From contig JAXMCI010000002.1 of the NCBI GenBank assembly GCA_046349435.1, positions 124,001 through 188,000 on the forward strand: a stretch of 64,000 nucleotides of DNA. Direction: 5' to 3'. The translations under genes were made by a program, and so were the position numbers. This DNA is from JAXMCI01 sp046349435 (GTDB taxonomy: Bacteria > Pseudomonadota > Alphaproteobacteria > Dongiales > Dongiaceae). Under the pieces are notes generated by a model. It worked only from the letters and a program-made list of their open reading frames with translations, was not told the origin of the DNA and did not search any database. Positions 44,288 to 52,811 of this stretch are shown here, piece after piece; the first letter of the stretch is position 1, and the number at the start of each line of letters is the position of its first letter.

Positions 44288-45430
44288 TCAGCCCTTGCCG
44301 ATTCCCAATCCGAGCCCCTTCAGCCGCTCCGGCCGCTCCACCAGCATGTGCAGGCTGACGGCCAGCACGAAGACGACGCCGATCACCATGTCGGCGACGT
44401 CGCCGCCGAGCCCGAGCGCCACCATGCCGATCTGCAGCATGACCACGATGAGCAGGCCGATATAGCTGCCCGCGATGGTGCCGGAACCGCCGAAGATCGA
44501 GGTGCCGCCGATGAACACCGCGGCGATCACCACCAGCAGCGAGGCCTGGCCCTGCGTGGTGGTGAAGTTCTCCGTCTCCATGGTGAGGAACATGCCGGCC
44601 AGCCCGGCCAGCGCCCCCATCAGGGTGAACAGCTTGACCCGGGTCGCCCGCACGTCGATGCCGACCACCCGGGCGACGTTGGCGTTGTCGCCGATGAACA
44701 GCAGCGCCTCGCCGAAGCGGTGGCGGTTCAGGATGAACCAGAGCAGCACGGCCAGCGCCACCACGATCACCGCCTGGATCGGCAGGCCGTCCGGCTTGCG
44801 CAGCACCACGTCGCCGTTGAAGAGATGGGTGAACAGGCGTCCGGTGGTGATCTGCCAAAGCCAGGTCTGGTTGAAGTCGCGCAGCGCGAACTGCCGTCCG
44901 GAGGCGAGGAACACGGCAAGGCCGCGGAAGATGAAGGCGGTGGCGAGCGTGGCGATGATCGAGGGGATGCCGACGCGCGCCACCAGGACGCCGTTGATCC
45001 AGCCGGCGAGCGCGCCGACCCCGAGCGCCGCCGCCGCGCCGACCCAGCAGAGCTGGGCCTGCAGCGCCTTGATCTCTTCCGGCGAGCGCCCGTCGGCCAG
45101 CCAGCTCAGCCAGAAGACGTTGTCGAAGCGGTAGAACGCGGCGAAGATCAGGCTCGACAGCGTGATCACCGACGGGAAGGACAGGTCGATCTCGCCGGCG
45201 GCGATCACCAGGGTCAGCCCGAGCGCGCAGATCAGCTGCGGCTCATAGTTGATCAGCACCGAGATGTAGGTCCGCCAGCCCAGGAAGGCATTCGGCGCCA
45301 GCGCCATCAGGATCGCCAGGATCACCGCCAGCACCAGCAGGATCGGCACGCCCTCGGTGCCCATCAGGCGGGCTGGCCAGGGCGGCCGTGCCCGGCCGCG
45401 GCGCGGCGAGGGCGCGCTCGCCGCGGTCAC
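44288..45430 (-). CDS. Sugar ABC transporter permease (CUT2, RbsC-like)
   Basis: 380 aa with about nine to ten helices, e.g. PILLVLAVILAILMALAPNAF and the conserved VIAAGEIDLSFPSVITLSSL. The EAA-like cytoplasmic loop contains GDNANVARVVGIDVRATRVK; the C-terminal helix pair contains FIGGTSIFGGSGTIAGSYIG. Start GTG 45430 overlaps the ATPase stop (GTGA) and has AAGGAGG 8 bases upstream; ATG 45364 would lose 22 residues and has no such site. An insert around 100-120 (FDNVFWLSWLADGRSPEEI) is longer than in RbsC. Confidence 0.93.
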   Translation of the reverse strand: MTAASAPSPRRGRARPPWPARLMGTEGVPILLVLAVILAILMALAPNAFLGWRTYISVLINYEPQLICALGLTLVIAAGEIDLSFPSVITLSSLIFAAFYRFDNVFWLSWLADGRSPEEIKALQAQLCWVGAAAALGVGALAGWINGVLVARVGIPSIIATLATAFIFRGLAVFLASGRQFALRDFNQTWLWQITTGRLFTHLFNGDVVLRKPDGLPIQAVIVVALAVLLWFILNRHRFGEALLFIGDNANVARVVGIDVRATRVKLFTLMGALAGLAGMFLTMETENFTTTQGQASLLVVIAAVFIGGTSIFGGSGTIAGSYIGLLIVVMLQIGMVALGLGGDVADMVIGVVFVLAVSLHMLVERPERLKGLGLGIGKG

Positions 45431-46179
45431 GGCCGCGCCTCCTTCTGCGCCTGCAGCGCGAGCAGGTGGTCGGTGAGGTCGTGCAGGCTCATCTCGCCCT
45501 TCTGGATGACGCTGACCACCTCGCCGCGGTCGACCACCACCAGCCGGTCGGCCAGCTCGTGGACGTGGGCGAGGTTGTGCTCGATGTAGATGCAGGCCCG
45601 GCCGCTCGCCTTGATGCGCTCGATGAAGGCCAGCACCTTGCGGACCTCCTTGAGGGCGAGCGCCACGGTCGGCTCGTCGAGCACGATGAGGTCGGCGTCG
45701 AAATGCATGGCGCGGCCGATGGCGACGCCCTGGCGCTCGCCGCCGGACAGCTTGCTGACCATCGAATCGGCATCGATTCCCACGCCGCGGAAGCCGATGG
45801 TGTCGAGCAGGATGCGGTTGGCGATCTCCCGCTCGCGCTTGACGTCGATGAAGCCCCAGCGGTTGACGATCTGCCGGCCGGCGAAGAAGTTGCGCCACAG
45901 CGGCTGCTTCTCGCCCAGCGACTTCTCCTGGTAGACGGTCTCGATCCTGAGCTCGTGGGCGCGCCGCACCGAGTAGTCGGACCACGGGACGAGCTGGTCG
46001 CGCACGTAGAGCCGGCCGCTGGTCGGCCGCTGCACGCCGGTGACGATCTTGATCAGGGTCGACTTGCCGGCGCCGTTGTCGCCGATCAGCCCGACGATCT
46101 CGTTGGCGCCGACCGCGAAGTCGACGTTGCGCAGCGCCACGACGCTGCCATAGGCCATGGAGACCTGCTCCAGCCGCAC
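45427..46179 (-). CDS. Sugar ABC transporter ATP-binding protein (single-domain, CUT2-like)
   Basis: 250 aa. Walker A GDNGAGKST, Q-loop ETVYQEKSLG, signature LSGGERQGVAIGRAM, Walker B LIVLDEPTVAL, switch histidine in YIEHNLAHV. It is a single ATPase domain, whereas RbsA-type proteins have two fused; it would work as a homodimer, like the FrcA type. Start uncertain: GTG 46179 gives MRLEQVSMAYG; TTG 46209 would add ten residues and overlap the GntR stop. No strong ribosome site precedes either, suggesting coupling to the regulator gene. Confidence 0.9.
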   Translation of the reverse strand: MRLEQVSMAYGSVVALRNVDFAVGANEIVGLIGDNGAGKSTLIKIVTGVQRPTSGRLYVRDQLVPWSDYSVRRAHELRIETVYQEKSLGEKQPLWRNFFAGRQIVNRWGFIDVKREREIANRILLDTIGFRGVGIDADSMVSKLSGGERQGVAIGRAMHFDADLIVLDEPTVALALKEVRKVLAFIERIKASGRACIYIEHNLAHVHELADRLVVVDRGEVVSVIQKGEMSLHDLTDHLLALQAQKEARP

Positions 46180-46201
46180 CGCGTGCCGGTAGGCCGCCGG
46201 C

Positions 46202-46996
46202 TCAGGCAAGGGTCCGCTTCCGCTCGCGGGGGCCGCGGGCCGGCCGCGGCGGGACCTCGTCGGGCGCCGCCGCGGCGGTGATGTCGCGGATGTCCTGCGC
46301 CGAGGCGTCGAGCAGCCGGTGCATCGCCGCCCGCGCCGCCGCGGCCACGCCCCGCTCGATGGCGTCCAGCACCCGCCGGTGGCGGGGCAGCGAGTCGCGC
46401 GCCGCACCCGGCCGCTCGGTCGACAGCTTGAAGGAGGAGGCCAGCGCCGCCTCGATCAGCGAGCCGAGCGGCCCGAACAGCTCGTTGCCGGTGGCCGTCA
46501 GGATGCCCTGGTGGAAGCGCAGGTCGGAGTCCGTCCAGGCCTCGCGGTCGGGCCCGTCGGCGCTCGCCTCCATCGCCCGGTAGGCGCGCTCGATCTCGGC
46601 GATGTCCTCGCGGCGCTGCGCCGCCGCGGCGATCGCCGCGGCCGCCGGCTCGATGATCTCGCGGATCTGGAAGAGGTCGCGATAGAAGCGCTGCATCGGC
46701 GCCACCGCGAACTGCCAGGCGAGCACGTCGGGGTCGAGCAGGTTCCAGGCGTGGCGCGGCCGGATCCGCGTGCCGGTGCGCGGCCGCGCCTCGACCAGCC
46801 CCTTGGCGGCCAGCACCTTGAAGGCCTCGCGCAGCGCGGTGCGGCTGACCTGGAGCTCGGCGCTGAGGTCGCTCTCGTTCGGCAGGATGGCGCCGGGCGG
46901 CAGCTCGCCGCGCATGATGCGCAGCCCGATCTCGTGCGCGACCTGCCCGTGCAGGCTGCGGCGAGGATAGGTTGTGCCGCGTCGCCCGTTGCGCAT
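46202..46996 (-). CDS. GntR family transcriptional regulator (FadR/FCD subfamily)
   Basis: 264 aa. Winged helix at 13-80 (LHGQVAHEIGLRIMRGELPPG, LPNESDLSAELQVSRTALRE, GTRIRPR), then an all-helical FCD ligand domain (about 95-235) with metal/ligand residues in DSDLRFHQGIL and PRHRRVLDAI (His). First gene of the eight-gene operon, so likely autoregulated and controlling the divergent epimerase gene too; inducer is probably a pathway sugar acid. The C-terminal 30 residues are Arg/Pro-rich. Confidence 0.92.
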   Translation of the reverse strand: MRNGRRGTTYPRRSLHGQVAHEIGLRIMRGELPPGAILPNESDLSAELQVSRTALREAFKVLAAKGLVEARPRTGTRIRPRHAWNLLDPDVLAWQFAVAPMQRFYRDLFQIREIIEPAAAAIAAAAQRREDIAEIERAYRAMEASADGPDREAWTDSDLRFHQGILTATGNELFGPLGSLIEAALASSFKLSTERPGAARDSLPRHRRVLDAIERGVAAAARAAMHRLLDASAQDIRDITAAAAPDEVPPRPARGPRERKRTLA

Positions 46997-47099
46997 AGGG
47001 TGCCCGGTGGGGACGGCCGCGACCGTCCTCGGAATTCCTCATACGATTGGGCCACTCTATGGTCCGCGGTTCGCGGGCGTCAAGCGGCGAGGAGGGGGG
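46997..47099. promoter_or_regulatory. Divergent promoter region of the sugar-acid operon and epimerase
   Basis: 103 bases between gntR and the epimerase start. The only AT-rich part, 47034-47062, contains TCATACGATTGG and CACTCTATGG, with a CATA...TATG inverted pair 14 bases apart. It is the best place for both -10 regions and for a GntR operator. The epimerase start is preceded by GGAGGGGG. Confidence 0.4.
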
Positions 47100-48008
47100 A
47101 TGACGGGGGAAGCGGTCCTGCTGCGGTCGGGGGTGCTGACGGCCGAGTTCTGGCCGGCGGTCGGCGGCTCGCTGGGCGCCTTCCACGCCGCCCTGCCGGA
47201 CGGCAGCCGGCTCGACCTGGTGCGGCCGGCCGATCCCGCCGCGATCGCCGCCCAGGGCCCGCTCGCCATGGCCAGCTTCCCGCTGGTGCCGTTCTCCGGG
47301 CGGATCCGCGAGGGCCGCTTCGTCCATGGCGGCCGCGAGGTCCGGCTGCCGCTCAACTTCCCGCCGGGGCGCCACGCCATCCACGGCCAGGGCTGGCAGG
47401 CGCCCTGGACGCTGCGCGAGGCGGGCGCCGCCCGCGCCGTGCTCGAATACCGCCATGACGGCGCCGGCTGGCCGTTCCCCTACCGCGCCCGCCAGGTCGT
47501 CACGCTGGAGCCGGGCCGGCTGGTCATGCGCATCGAGCTGACCAACGAGGGCGACCGGCCGATGCCGGGCGGCGTCGGCCACCATCCCTACTTCCCGCGC
47601 ACGCCGGCGGCCCGGCTGGTGGCGCCGATCGAGAAGGTCTGGATGGCCGATGCCGAGGTGATGCCGACCGAGCTGGTCGCCCCGCCGCCCGACCGGCGGC
47701 TCGGCGACGGCGTCGCGGTCGACCGGGTGGCGCTCGACAACGTCTTCACCGGCTGGAGCGGGCGGGCCGAGATCGCCTGGCCGGAGCGCCGCGCCGGGCT
47801 GACGATCGCGGCGGCGCCGCCGCTCTCCTTCCTCATCGTCTACTGCCCGCCCGGCCAGGACTTCTTCTGCGTCGAGCCGGTCAGCCACGTGCCGGACGCC
47901 GTCAACCTCGCCCCGGCCGGCCTCGCCGACACCGGGCTGGTCGACCTCGCCCCCGGCGAGACGCTGGCCGGCGAGATGGAGCTGTGGCCGAAGCTGCCGC
48001 CGGCCTAG
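47100..48008 (+). CDS. Aldose 1-epimerase family protein
   Basis: 302 aa. Galactose mutarotase-like beta-sandwich: FPLVPFSGRIREGRFVHGGR (substrate-binding Asn/Arg region), HAIHGQGWQAPW (first catalytic-type His), GVGHHPYFPRTP (second His) and FFCVEPVSHVPDAVN (catalytic Glu). It interconverts sugar anomers so that a C1 dehydrogenase can act. ATG 47100 is chosen over an upstream ATG at 46974 because of the strong GGAGGGG site and because the upstream reading overlaps gntR and its promoter. Divergent from the sugar-acid operon. Confidence 0.9.
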   Translation: MTGEAVLLRSGVLTAEFWPAVGGSLGAFHAALPDGSRLDLVRPADPAAIAAQGPLAMASFPLVPFSGRIREGRFVHGGREVRLPLNFPPGRHAIHGQGWQAPWTLREAGAARAVLEYRHDGAGWPFPYRARQVVTLEPGRLVMRIELTNEGDRPMPGGVGHHPYFPRTPAARLVAPIEKVWMADAEVMPTELVAPPPDRRLGDGVAVDRVALDNVFTGWSGRAEIAWPERRAGLTIAAAPPLSFLIVYCPPGQDFFCVEPVSHVPDAVNLAPAGLADTGLVDLAPGETLAGEMELWPKLPPA

Positions 48009-48252
48009 CGGCCGGTCGCACGCCCGCGGCTGCGCCGCGCGCCGGGCAGGCGGGGTCGCCCTTGCGAGTGAGGCCGTGACCGCGCTGCCCGGCTCCGGCG
48101 GGCTGCGGTCTCGCATCGTGCCGGCTCTGGGGCGAATTGATGTTGCGGTCCGATCGTCGCATGACTTCAAGCACTGATCGGCGCTTCTTTGATTGATTCA
48201 TATTGCGATACGGAATGAATAATGTCATTCTTCGTTACAGTATGAAGACGCA
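48009..48252 (+). promoter_or_regulatory. AT-rich promoter region of the multi-hydrolase operon
   Basis: The last 75 bases are markedly AT-rich for this genome. TTGATT hexamers occur at 48189 and 48193. The inverted repeat GAATGA-ATAATG-TCATTC at 48213-48230 overlaps the likely -10 area (GAATAAT at 48217) and ends 22 bases before the start codon, so it looks like an operator. The upstream part (48009-48130) is GC-rich with no recognised element. Confidence 0.5.
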
Positions 48253-48924
48253 ATGGGGGACAGATTGTCCGATTCATCATTGCTCGACAGTTTTGTGCCG
48301 CTCGAGGATGACAATGCGGTTCCGCGCCGCGCCAAAGGGCTGGCCGGAGATGAACCGCTCTCGGGCGCCACGGGATTTGCCGTCCAGCATCAGCAGCAGG
48401 ACAATTGGTGCTGGGCTGCGGTCAGCAGCAGCGTCGCCGGCTTTCTCGCCGCCGGCTCCGGCTGGACCCAGTGCAAGGTCGTCAACGCCGAGCTCGGTCG
48501 CGGTGATTGTTGCGGCGACAGTGCCAACGGTCCCTGTGACACGCCATGGTATCTCGATGCGGCGCTGACCCGGGTCGGCTGCTTCCGCTCGATGAAGGCC
48601 GGGCCCGCGTCGTTCGACGATTTGCGCGAAGAGGTGAAAGCCAGGCGCGTTCTTTGCGCGCGGATCGGCTGGGATGGCGGCGGCGGGCATTTCGTCGGCA
48701 TCACCGGCTGGAGCATCGGAACGTCCGGCACCCAGTACCTCGCGATCGAAGACCCGTTCTACAGCCACGCCGACGTCACCTACCAAGGCTTCGTCAGCGC
48801 CTATCGCAACGCCGGCAGCTGGACGCACAGCTACTTCACCGGGAGCGCCGGCGGAGCCGGGGCGCCGCCCAAGGCCTTGTCGCCATCCCGGGCCGCCCGC
48901 GACCCGGCAACCCTGGGAGGGTGA
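48253..48924 (+). CDS. Papain-like cysteine protease (C39/C70-like)
   Basis: 223 aa. The catalytic core reads QQQDNWCWAAVSSS, giving nucleophile Cys53 with oxyanion-hole glutamine Q48/Q49. The histidine is H146 in GGGHFVGITGW and the third residue is D167 in AIEDPFY. This is the pattern of papain-like proteases of the C39/AvrRpt2-like (C70) kind. Cysteines at 74, 86, 87, 95 and 110 are extra. There is no signal peptide; the first 35 residues (LSDSSLLDSFVPLEDDNAVP) look like a disordered or propeptide segment. The C-terminus (200-223) is low-complexity. First of five tightly packed genes; the next starts 1 base after its stop. Function unknown. Confidence 0.8.
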   Translation: MGDRLSDSSLLDSFVPLEDDNAVPRRAKGLAGDEPLSGATGFAVQHQQQDNWCWAAVSSSVAGFLAAGSGWTQCKVVNAELGRGDCCGDSANGPCDTPWYLDAALTRVGCFRSMKAGPASFDDLREEVKARRVLCARIGWDGGGGHFVGITGWSIGTSGTQYLAIEDPFYSHADVTYQGFVSAYRNAGSWTHSYFTGSAGGAGAPPKALSPSRAARDPATLGG

Positions 48925-48925
48925 G

Positions 48926-49510
48926 ATGGCCGACGGCAAAGCCGCGCCACCCCCCGGCGCCCGCGCGGCGGTCGGCGCCGCATTGCGCGATCTCGCAGGG
49001 CGCAGCCCCGGCAAGGGCCTCCTTGGCGGTGCGGCCGGGCCGACCGAGATCACCGACGACGCCTTGCCGATCTACAACCTGACGCTCGCCGACATCCTTG
49101 CCCCGGGCGACCCGCTGCAGCGCGCCAGGCTGGCCGGATGGCGCTATCTCCTGCGCCAGGGGGCCGGCATGGCGGCGGCCGACGTGAGCGCCGGCGCCGC
49201 CGGGGCGCCGGCGACCTTCGGCCGGCTGGTGCGCGGGCCGCTGATCGACAACCTGGTGGCGGCGGTGCGGGCGGCCGAGCGGGATGGCGATGCCGGTTGC
49301 GAGATGCGCGCGCTCGAGGCGCCGGCCGTCCACCGGGCCGCACTCTGGCTGCACGGCGTGACGGACCGCTTCCTGGAGATCGCCCCGGGAGCCGATCCGG
49401 CGCGTCCGGTCGCCGCCGAGGCGTTCGTCCGGTCGCTGCGCGTCGCCGCCGAGCGCCGCGCCGCCCAGGAGGCGCCGCGCGGGCCGGGCTCGCCGGCGGC
49501 AGGCGACTGA
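48926..49510 (+). CDS. Unknown protein in multi-hydrolase operon
   Basis: 194 aa, not recognised. No signal peptide or membrane segment. N-terminal 35 residues are Ala/Gly/Pro-rich; the middle (55-190) is predicted helical (NLTLADILAPGDPLQRARLAG, RLVRGPLIDNLVAAVRAAER, VAAEAFVRSLRVAAERRAA). ATG 48926 follows GGGAGG. Its stop shares a base with the next start (TGATG), so it is translationally coupled to the membrane protein and may bind it or act as a substrate or chaperone for the protease; that is inference. Confidence 0.65.
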   Translation: MADGKAAPPPGARAAVGAALRDLAGRSPGKGLLGGAAGPTEITDDALPIYNLTLADILAPGDPLQRARLAGWRYLLRQGAGMAAADVSAGAAGAPATFGRLVRGPLIDNLVAAVRAAERDGDAGCEMRALEAPAVHRAALWLHGVTDRFLEIAPGADPARPVAAEAFVRSLRVAAERRAAQEAPRGPGSPAAGD

Positions 49511-51060
49511 TGCGCGGCCTGGTCCTCGCCTGGGTGGTCGCCGGCCTGCTCGGGCTCCTCGTCGCGGCGAGCGGAGGGCCGGGCAGGCCGGCGGCCGCCG
49601 GCGCTTCCGCCGGCCCGCCGGCCGAGCTGCTCGAGCCCGAGCAGCAGGTCACGGTCCTGCTCCAGGCCGGCGCCAATGCCCAGGCGACGCGCAGCTTCCG
49701 GCTCGGGCCGCCCAAGGACGGGGCGCCGGCCAAGCTGACCTTCCTGCTCGGCGACCTCCGCGATGCCGAAGGCCGGGTGGTGGATCGCGCCAACCTCAAG
49801 GTGACCGGGCCGGACTCGCCGGGGCCCGAGCCGCGCGACTACCTGCTGACGGTCACCGGCGTGGGCGACCCGGGGGTCTATCAGGGCAAGATCCTGATCA
49901 TCGATGCCGGCGCTCCCGAACGGCGGCTCGAGATCCCCGTCACGGTCAATGCCGTCCGCCGCGGGGTGAGCTGGGCCAGCGACTCGACCGCGGTGGCGCT
50001 CAAGCGGGCCGCGTCCTGCGATGCGCTGACCCGCTGGGCGCTCGGCGCCGGCGCCTGTCCCGCAAGCTATGTCCTGTTCCTCGATGGCGATCCCCAGGCG
50101 ATCGCCAAGGCCGAGCCGTCGCTGCGGCTGACCTTCCCGGACGGCTCGCGGCCGCCCATCGCGGCCGACCCCGGCGGTGTCCCGCTCGGGCTGCGCCGCG
50201 ATGGCACGACGCTGAGGCTGACCATGGCCGAGGGCGGCTGGCAGGCCGGGCACTATGCGGGGACGCTGTCGCTCGATTTCGGCGGGCTTGCCGACCGGCT
50301 CACCGCGCCCGTCACCATCGACGTCAGGATGGGCGCTCTCTGGGCGCTGCTCGCGATCGCGGCGGGCGTGCTGGTCGGCAAGATCTCCTCCTACATGCAG
50401 GGCCCCGGCAAGGCGCTGGCCGACGCCTGGGGACGGCTCGACCGGGCGCGGCAGCGTCTGAGCAATCTGACCGACGCACGCGTGCGGAACGCGTTCGCGG
50501 GTCCCTTGAGCCAGATCGAGGACAACCTCCGCGTCGGCGAGGTCACCGCGGCGGCCAGCGCGCTCGGCGTCGCCGAGACCATCCTCGGCCATGCCCAGGC
50601 CCTCGACCTGCTCCAGCGACGCGGGGCCCTCCCGCCGGCGGCCTCGGCGATGGTCGATCAGCTCGCCGCCGCCGTCGCCGCCAACGACCAGGCGGCCGTC
50701 GAGGATCGGCTCAAGGCGATCAAGGCAGAGATCGACAAGCAGGCGGCGGCCGGCGCGGGTGCCCGCGGGCTGGGGGGCGGCGGGGCTGGCGCGCCGGCGG
50801 CGGGCTGGCGCGCCTGGTTGGCCGCCGCCGCCGGCTGGGCCGGCAGGGTGCGCTTCGTCTTCGTCACCCGGCTGGCCAATCCCCTGCTGCGGTGGGTGCT
50901 GCTGGTCACGCTGATCCTGGCCGGGCTCGACACGCTCTACGTCAAGGGCGCGAGCACGCTGGGCGCCAGCCCGTTCGCCGACCTGCTGGCGCTGTTCGCC
51001 TGGGGACTGACGGCCGACGTCGCCAGCCGGACGCTCGCCAATTTCCGCGGCACCGCCTGA
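49510..51060 (+). CDS. Membrane protein with beta-rich extracytoplasmic domain and cytoplasmic helical domain
   Basis: 516 aa. Signal-anchor or signal peptide at 4-22 (LVLAWVVAGLLGLLVAASG). Residues 40-270 are beta-rich, with two or three Ig-like stretches (LEIPVTVNAV; LTAPVTIDVR closing a repeat), and contain C170 and C183, a possible disulfide. TM at 275-296 (GALWALLAIAAGVLVGKISSY). Residues 300-412 are long helices (coiled-coil-like, e.g. AWGRLDRARQRLSNLTDARV). C-terminal TMs lie at about 459-476 and 488-504. This layout suits a membrane receptor or scaffold linking an outer sensor domain to inner partners. Not recognised as a named family. Coupled to both neighbours. Confidence 0.7.
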   Translation: MRGLVLAWVVAGLLGLLVAASGGPGRPAAAGASAGPPAELLEPEQQVTVLLQAGANAQATRSFRLGPPKDGAPAKLTFLLGDLRDAEGRVVDRANLKVTGPDSPGPEPRDYLLTVTGVGDPGVYQGKILIIDAGAPERRLEIPVTVNAVRRGVSWASDSTAVALKRAASCDALTRWALGAGACPASYVLFLDGDPQAIAKAEPSLRLTFPDGSRPPIAADPGGVPLGLRRDGTTLRLTMAEGGWQAGHYAGTLSLDFGGLADRLTAPVTIDVRMGALWALLAIAAGVLVGKISSYMQGPGKALADAWGRLDRARQRLSNLTDARVRNAFAGPLSQIEDNLRVGEVTAAASALGVAETILGHAQALDLLQRRGALPPAASAMVDQLAAAVAANDQAAVEDRLKAIKAEIDKQAAAGAGARGLGGGGAGAPAAGWRAWLAAAAGWAGRVRFVFVTRLANPLLRWVLLVTLILAGLDTLYVKGASTLGASPFADLLALFAWGLTADVASRTLANFRGTA

Positions 51061-51070
51061 GGGTCCGTCC

Positions 51071-52807
51071 ATGGCGCTTCCGACACCCAACATCCGCAAG
51101 CTGACCATCCTGGCGCAGGATCCGTCGGTGCGGCTCGGCGCCAACGGCGCGCTGCTCTTCGCCGAGGTCGACGTCGTCGCCGAGCAGCTCGCCAAGGGGC
51201 CGACCGGGTACCGGGTCAAGGTGGTCGACTACGACGCCACCGCGCAGAGGCTGTACGAGGACCGGGTCGCGTACACCGATCCGGACGGCGCCTTCCTCGA
51301 TCCCTTCGCGCCGCGGCCCGGCGAGACGGCGGCCGCGCGCGAGAAGCGGCTGCTCGGCGATCCCAACTTCCATGCCCAGAACGTCTACGCCATCGTCATG
51401 CGGACGCTGGCGCGGTTCGAGCGGGCGCTGGGCCGGCGGGTCTGCTGGAGCTTCGGCGCCCACCAGCTCCATGTCGCGCCGCACGCCTTCTGCGAGGGCA
51501 ACGCCTTCTATTCCGAGGAGGATCGCGGGCTGCTGTTCGGCTATTTCCCGGGCGCCGGCGGCGGCATGGTGTTCACCTGCCTGTCGCACGACGTCGTGGC
51601 GCACGAGACCACGCACGCCCTGCTGGACGGGCTGCGCAACCGCTTCACCGAGATCTCCCTGCCGGACCAGGCGGGATTTCACGAGGGCTTCGCCGACATC
51701 GTCGCCCTGCTCTCCGGATTCGCCATCCCCGAGGTCGTGGAGGCGGCCCTGCCGCCCGATGCGCGCCGGCGGCGGCCGGGAAAGGCGGTCCGGCTGATCG
51801 ACGCACGGGCAGTGAGCGAGGCGGCGCTCCGGGAATCCATCCTGCTGGGGCTGGCCAAGCAGGTCGGCAGCGAGCTGTCGGCGACCCGCGGCCGGGCCCT
51901 GCGGCGATCGGTGGAGATCGCGCCGGATCGACGCCTGCTCGACCGGCCGGAGTACCAGGAGGAGCACAGCCGCGGCGAGATCCTGGTCGCCGCGATGATG
52001 CGCACCTTCCTGCGGCTGTGGGTGGCCCGCATCGCCGGGCTCGGCCGGTTCGAGGGCCGGTTCTACAACCGCGACCGCGTCATCGAGGAGGGCACGAAGC
52101 TGGCGGAGCACCTGCTGACGATGGCGATCCGGGCGCTCGACTACTGCCCGCCGACCGACATCGATTTCGGCAGCTTCCTCGCCGCCATGCTGACCGCCGA
52201 TGCCGAGGTCGTGCCCGACGACAGCCGCTTCGGCTATCGCGACGAGCTGCGTCGCACCTTCGGCGCTTATGGCATCGCGGTGCCGGCCGAGGCGTGCGAC
52301 CCGGCCACCGGCACCTGGCTGCCCTTCGACGGCGAGGTCCCGATCCTCTACACCCGGACGCATTTCGAATCGATGCTGCACGATCCAGACGAGGTCTTCC
52401 GGTTCGCGTGGGAGAACCGCGACGCGCTCGGCATCGATTTCCGCGGCGCCATCGAGGTCGCCTCGGTGCGGCCGAGCGTGCGCCAGGGGCCGGACGGCTT
52501 CTTCATCCGCGAGACCGTCTGCGAGTACGTGCAGACGGCGGAGATCTTCGGGTCGGAGTGCCAGTACGTGCTCGGATTCCCGCTGCCCGCGGGGATGACC
52601 ACCCGGCAGCGCATTACCGCCTATGGCAGCGGCGCGATCGTCTTCGATCAGTACGGCCGCATCAAGTACCACATCGCCAACCGCCTGAAGGGCAATCCCA
52701 GGCAGCAGCGGCGGCTGGAATATCTCTGCGAGCGGGGCGAGACCTCGACCGCGGCGCGCGGCCGCGACCGCTTCGGCCCGATCCATCGGCTGCGGATAGG
52801 ACGGTGA
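51071..52807 (+). CDS. Gluzincin-type zinc metallopeptidase
   Basis: 578 aa. Zinc motif HETTH (H178, E179, H182) in VVAHETTHALLDGLRNRF, with the third ligand E205 in FHEGFADIVALLSGF, the gluzincin arrangement (as in thermolysin-type M4/M36 enzymes). Upstream AFYSEEDRGLLFGYF resembles the substrate-strand region of those enzymes. There is no signal peptide, unlike secreted M4 proteases, so it is apparently cytoplasmic. Residues 380-578 form an additional C-terminal region (FIRETVCEYVQTAEIFG, YGSGAIVFDQYGRIKYH) I cannot name. ATG 51071 lies 10 bases after the membrane-protein stop. Role unknown; a second protease in the same operon. Confidence 0.82.
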   Translation: MALPTPNIRKLTILAQDPSVRLGANGALLFAEVDVVAEQLAKGPTGYRVKVVDYDATAQRLYEDRVAYTDPDGAFLDPFAPRPGETAAAREKRLLGDPNFHAQNVYAIVMRTLARFERALGRRVCWSFGAHQLHVAPHAFCEGNAFYSEEDRGLLFGYFPGAGGGMVFTCLSHDVVAHETTHALLDGLRNRFTEISLPDQAGFHEGFADIVALLSGFAIPEVVEAALPPDARRRRPGKAVRLIDARAVSEAALRESILLGLAKQVGSELSATRGRALRRSVEIAPDRRLLDRPEYQEEHSRGEILVAAMMRTFLRLWVARIAGLGRFEGRFYNRDRVIEEGTKLAEHLLTMAIRALDYCPPTDIDFGSFLAAMLTADAEVVPDDSRFGYRDELRRTFGAYGIAVPAEACDPATGTWLPFDGEVPILYTRTHFESMLHDPDEVFRFAWENRDALGIDFRGAIEVASVRPSVRQGPDGFFIRETVCEYVQTAEIFGSECQYVLGFPLPAGMTTRQRITAYGSGAIVFDQYGRIKYHIANRLKGNPRQQRRLEYLCERGETSTAARGRDRFGPIHRLRIGR

Positions 52808-52811
52808 TCCA

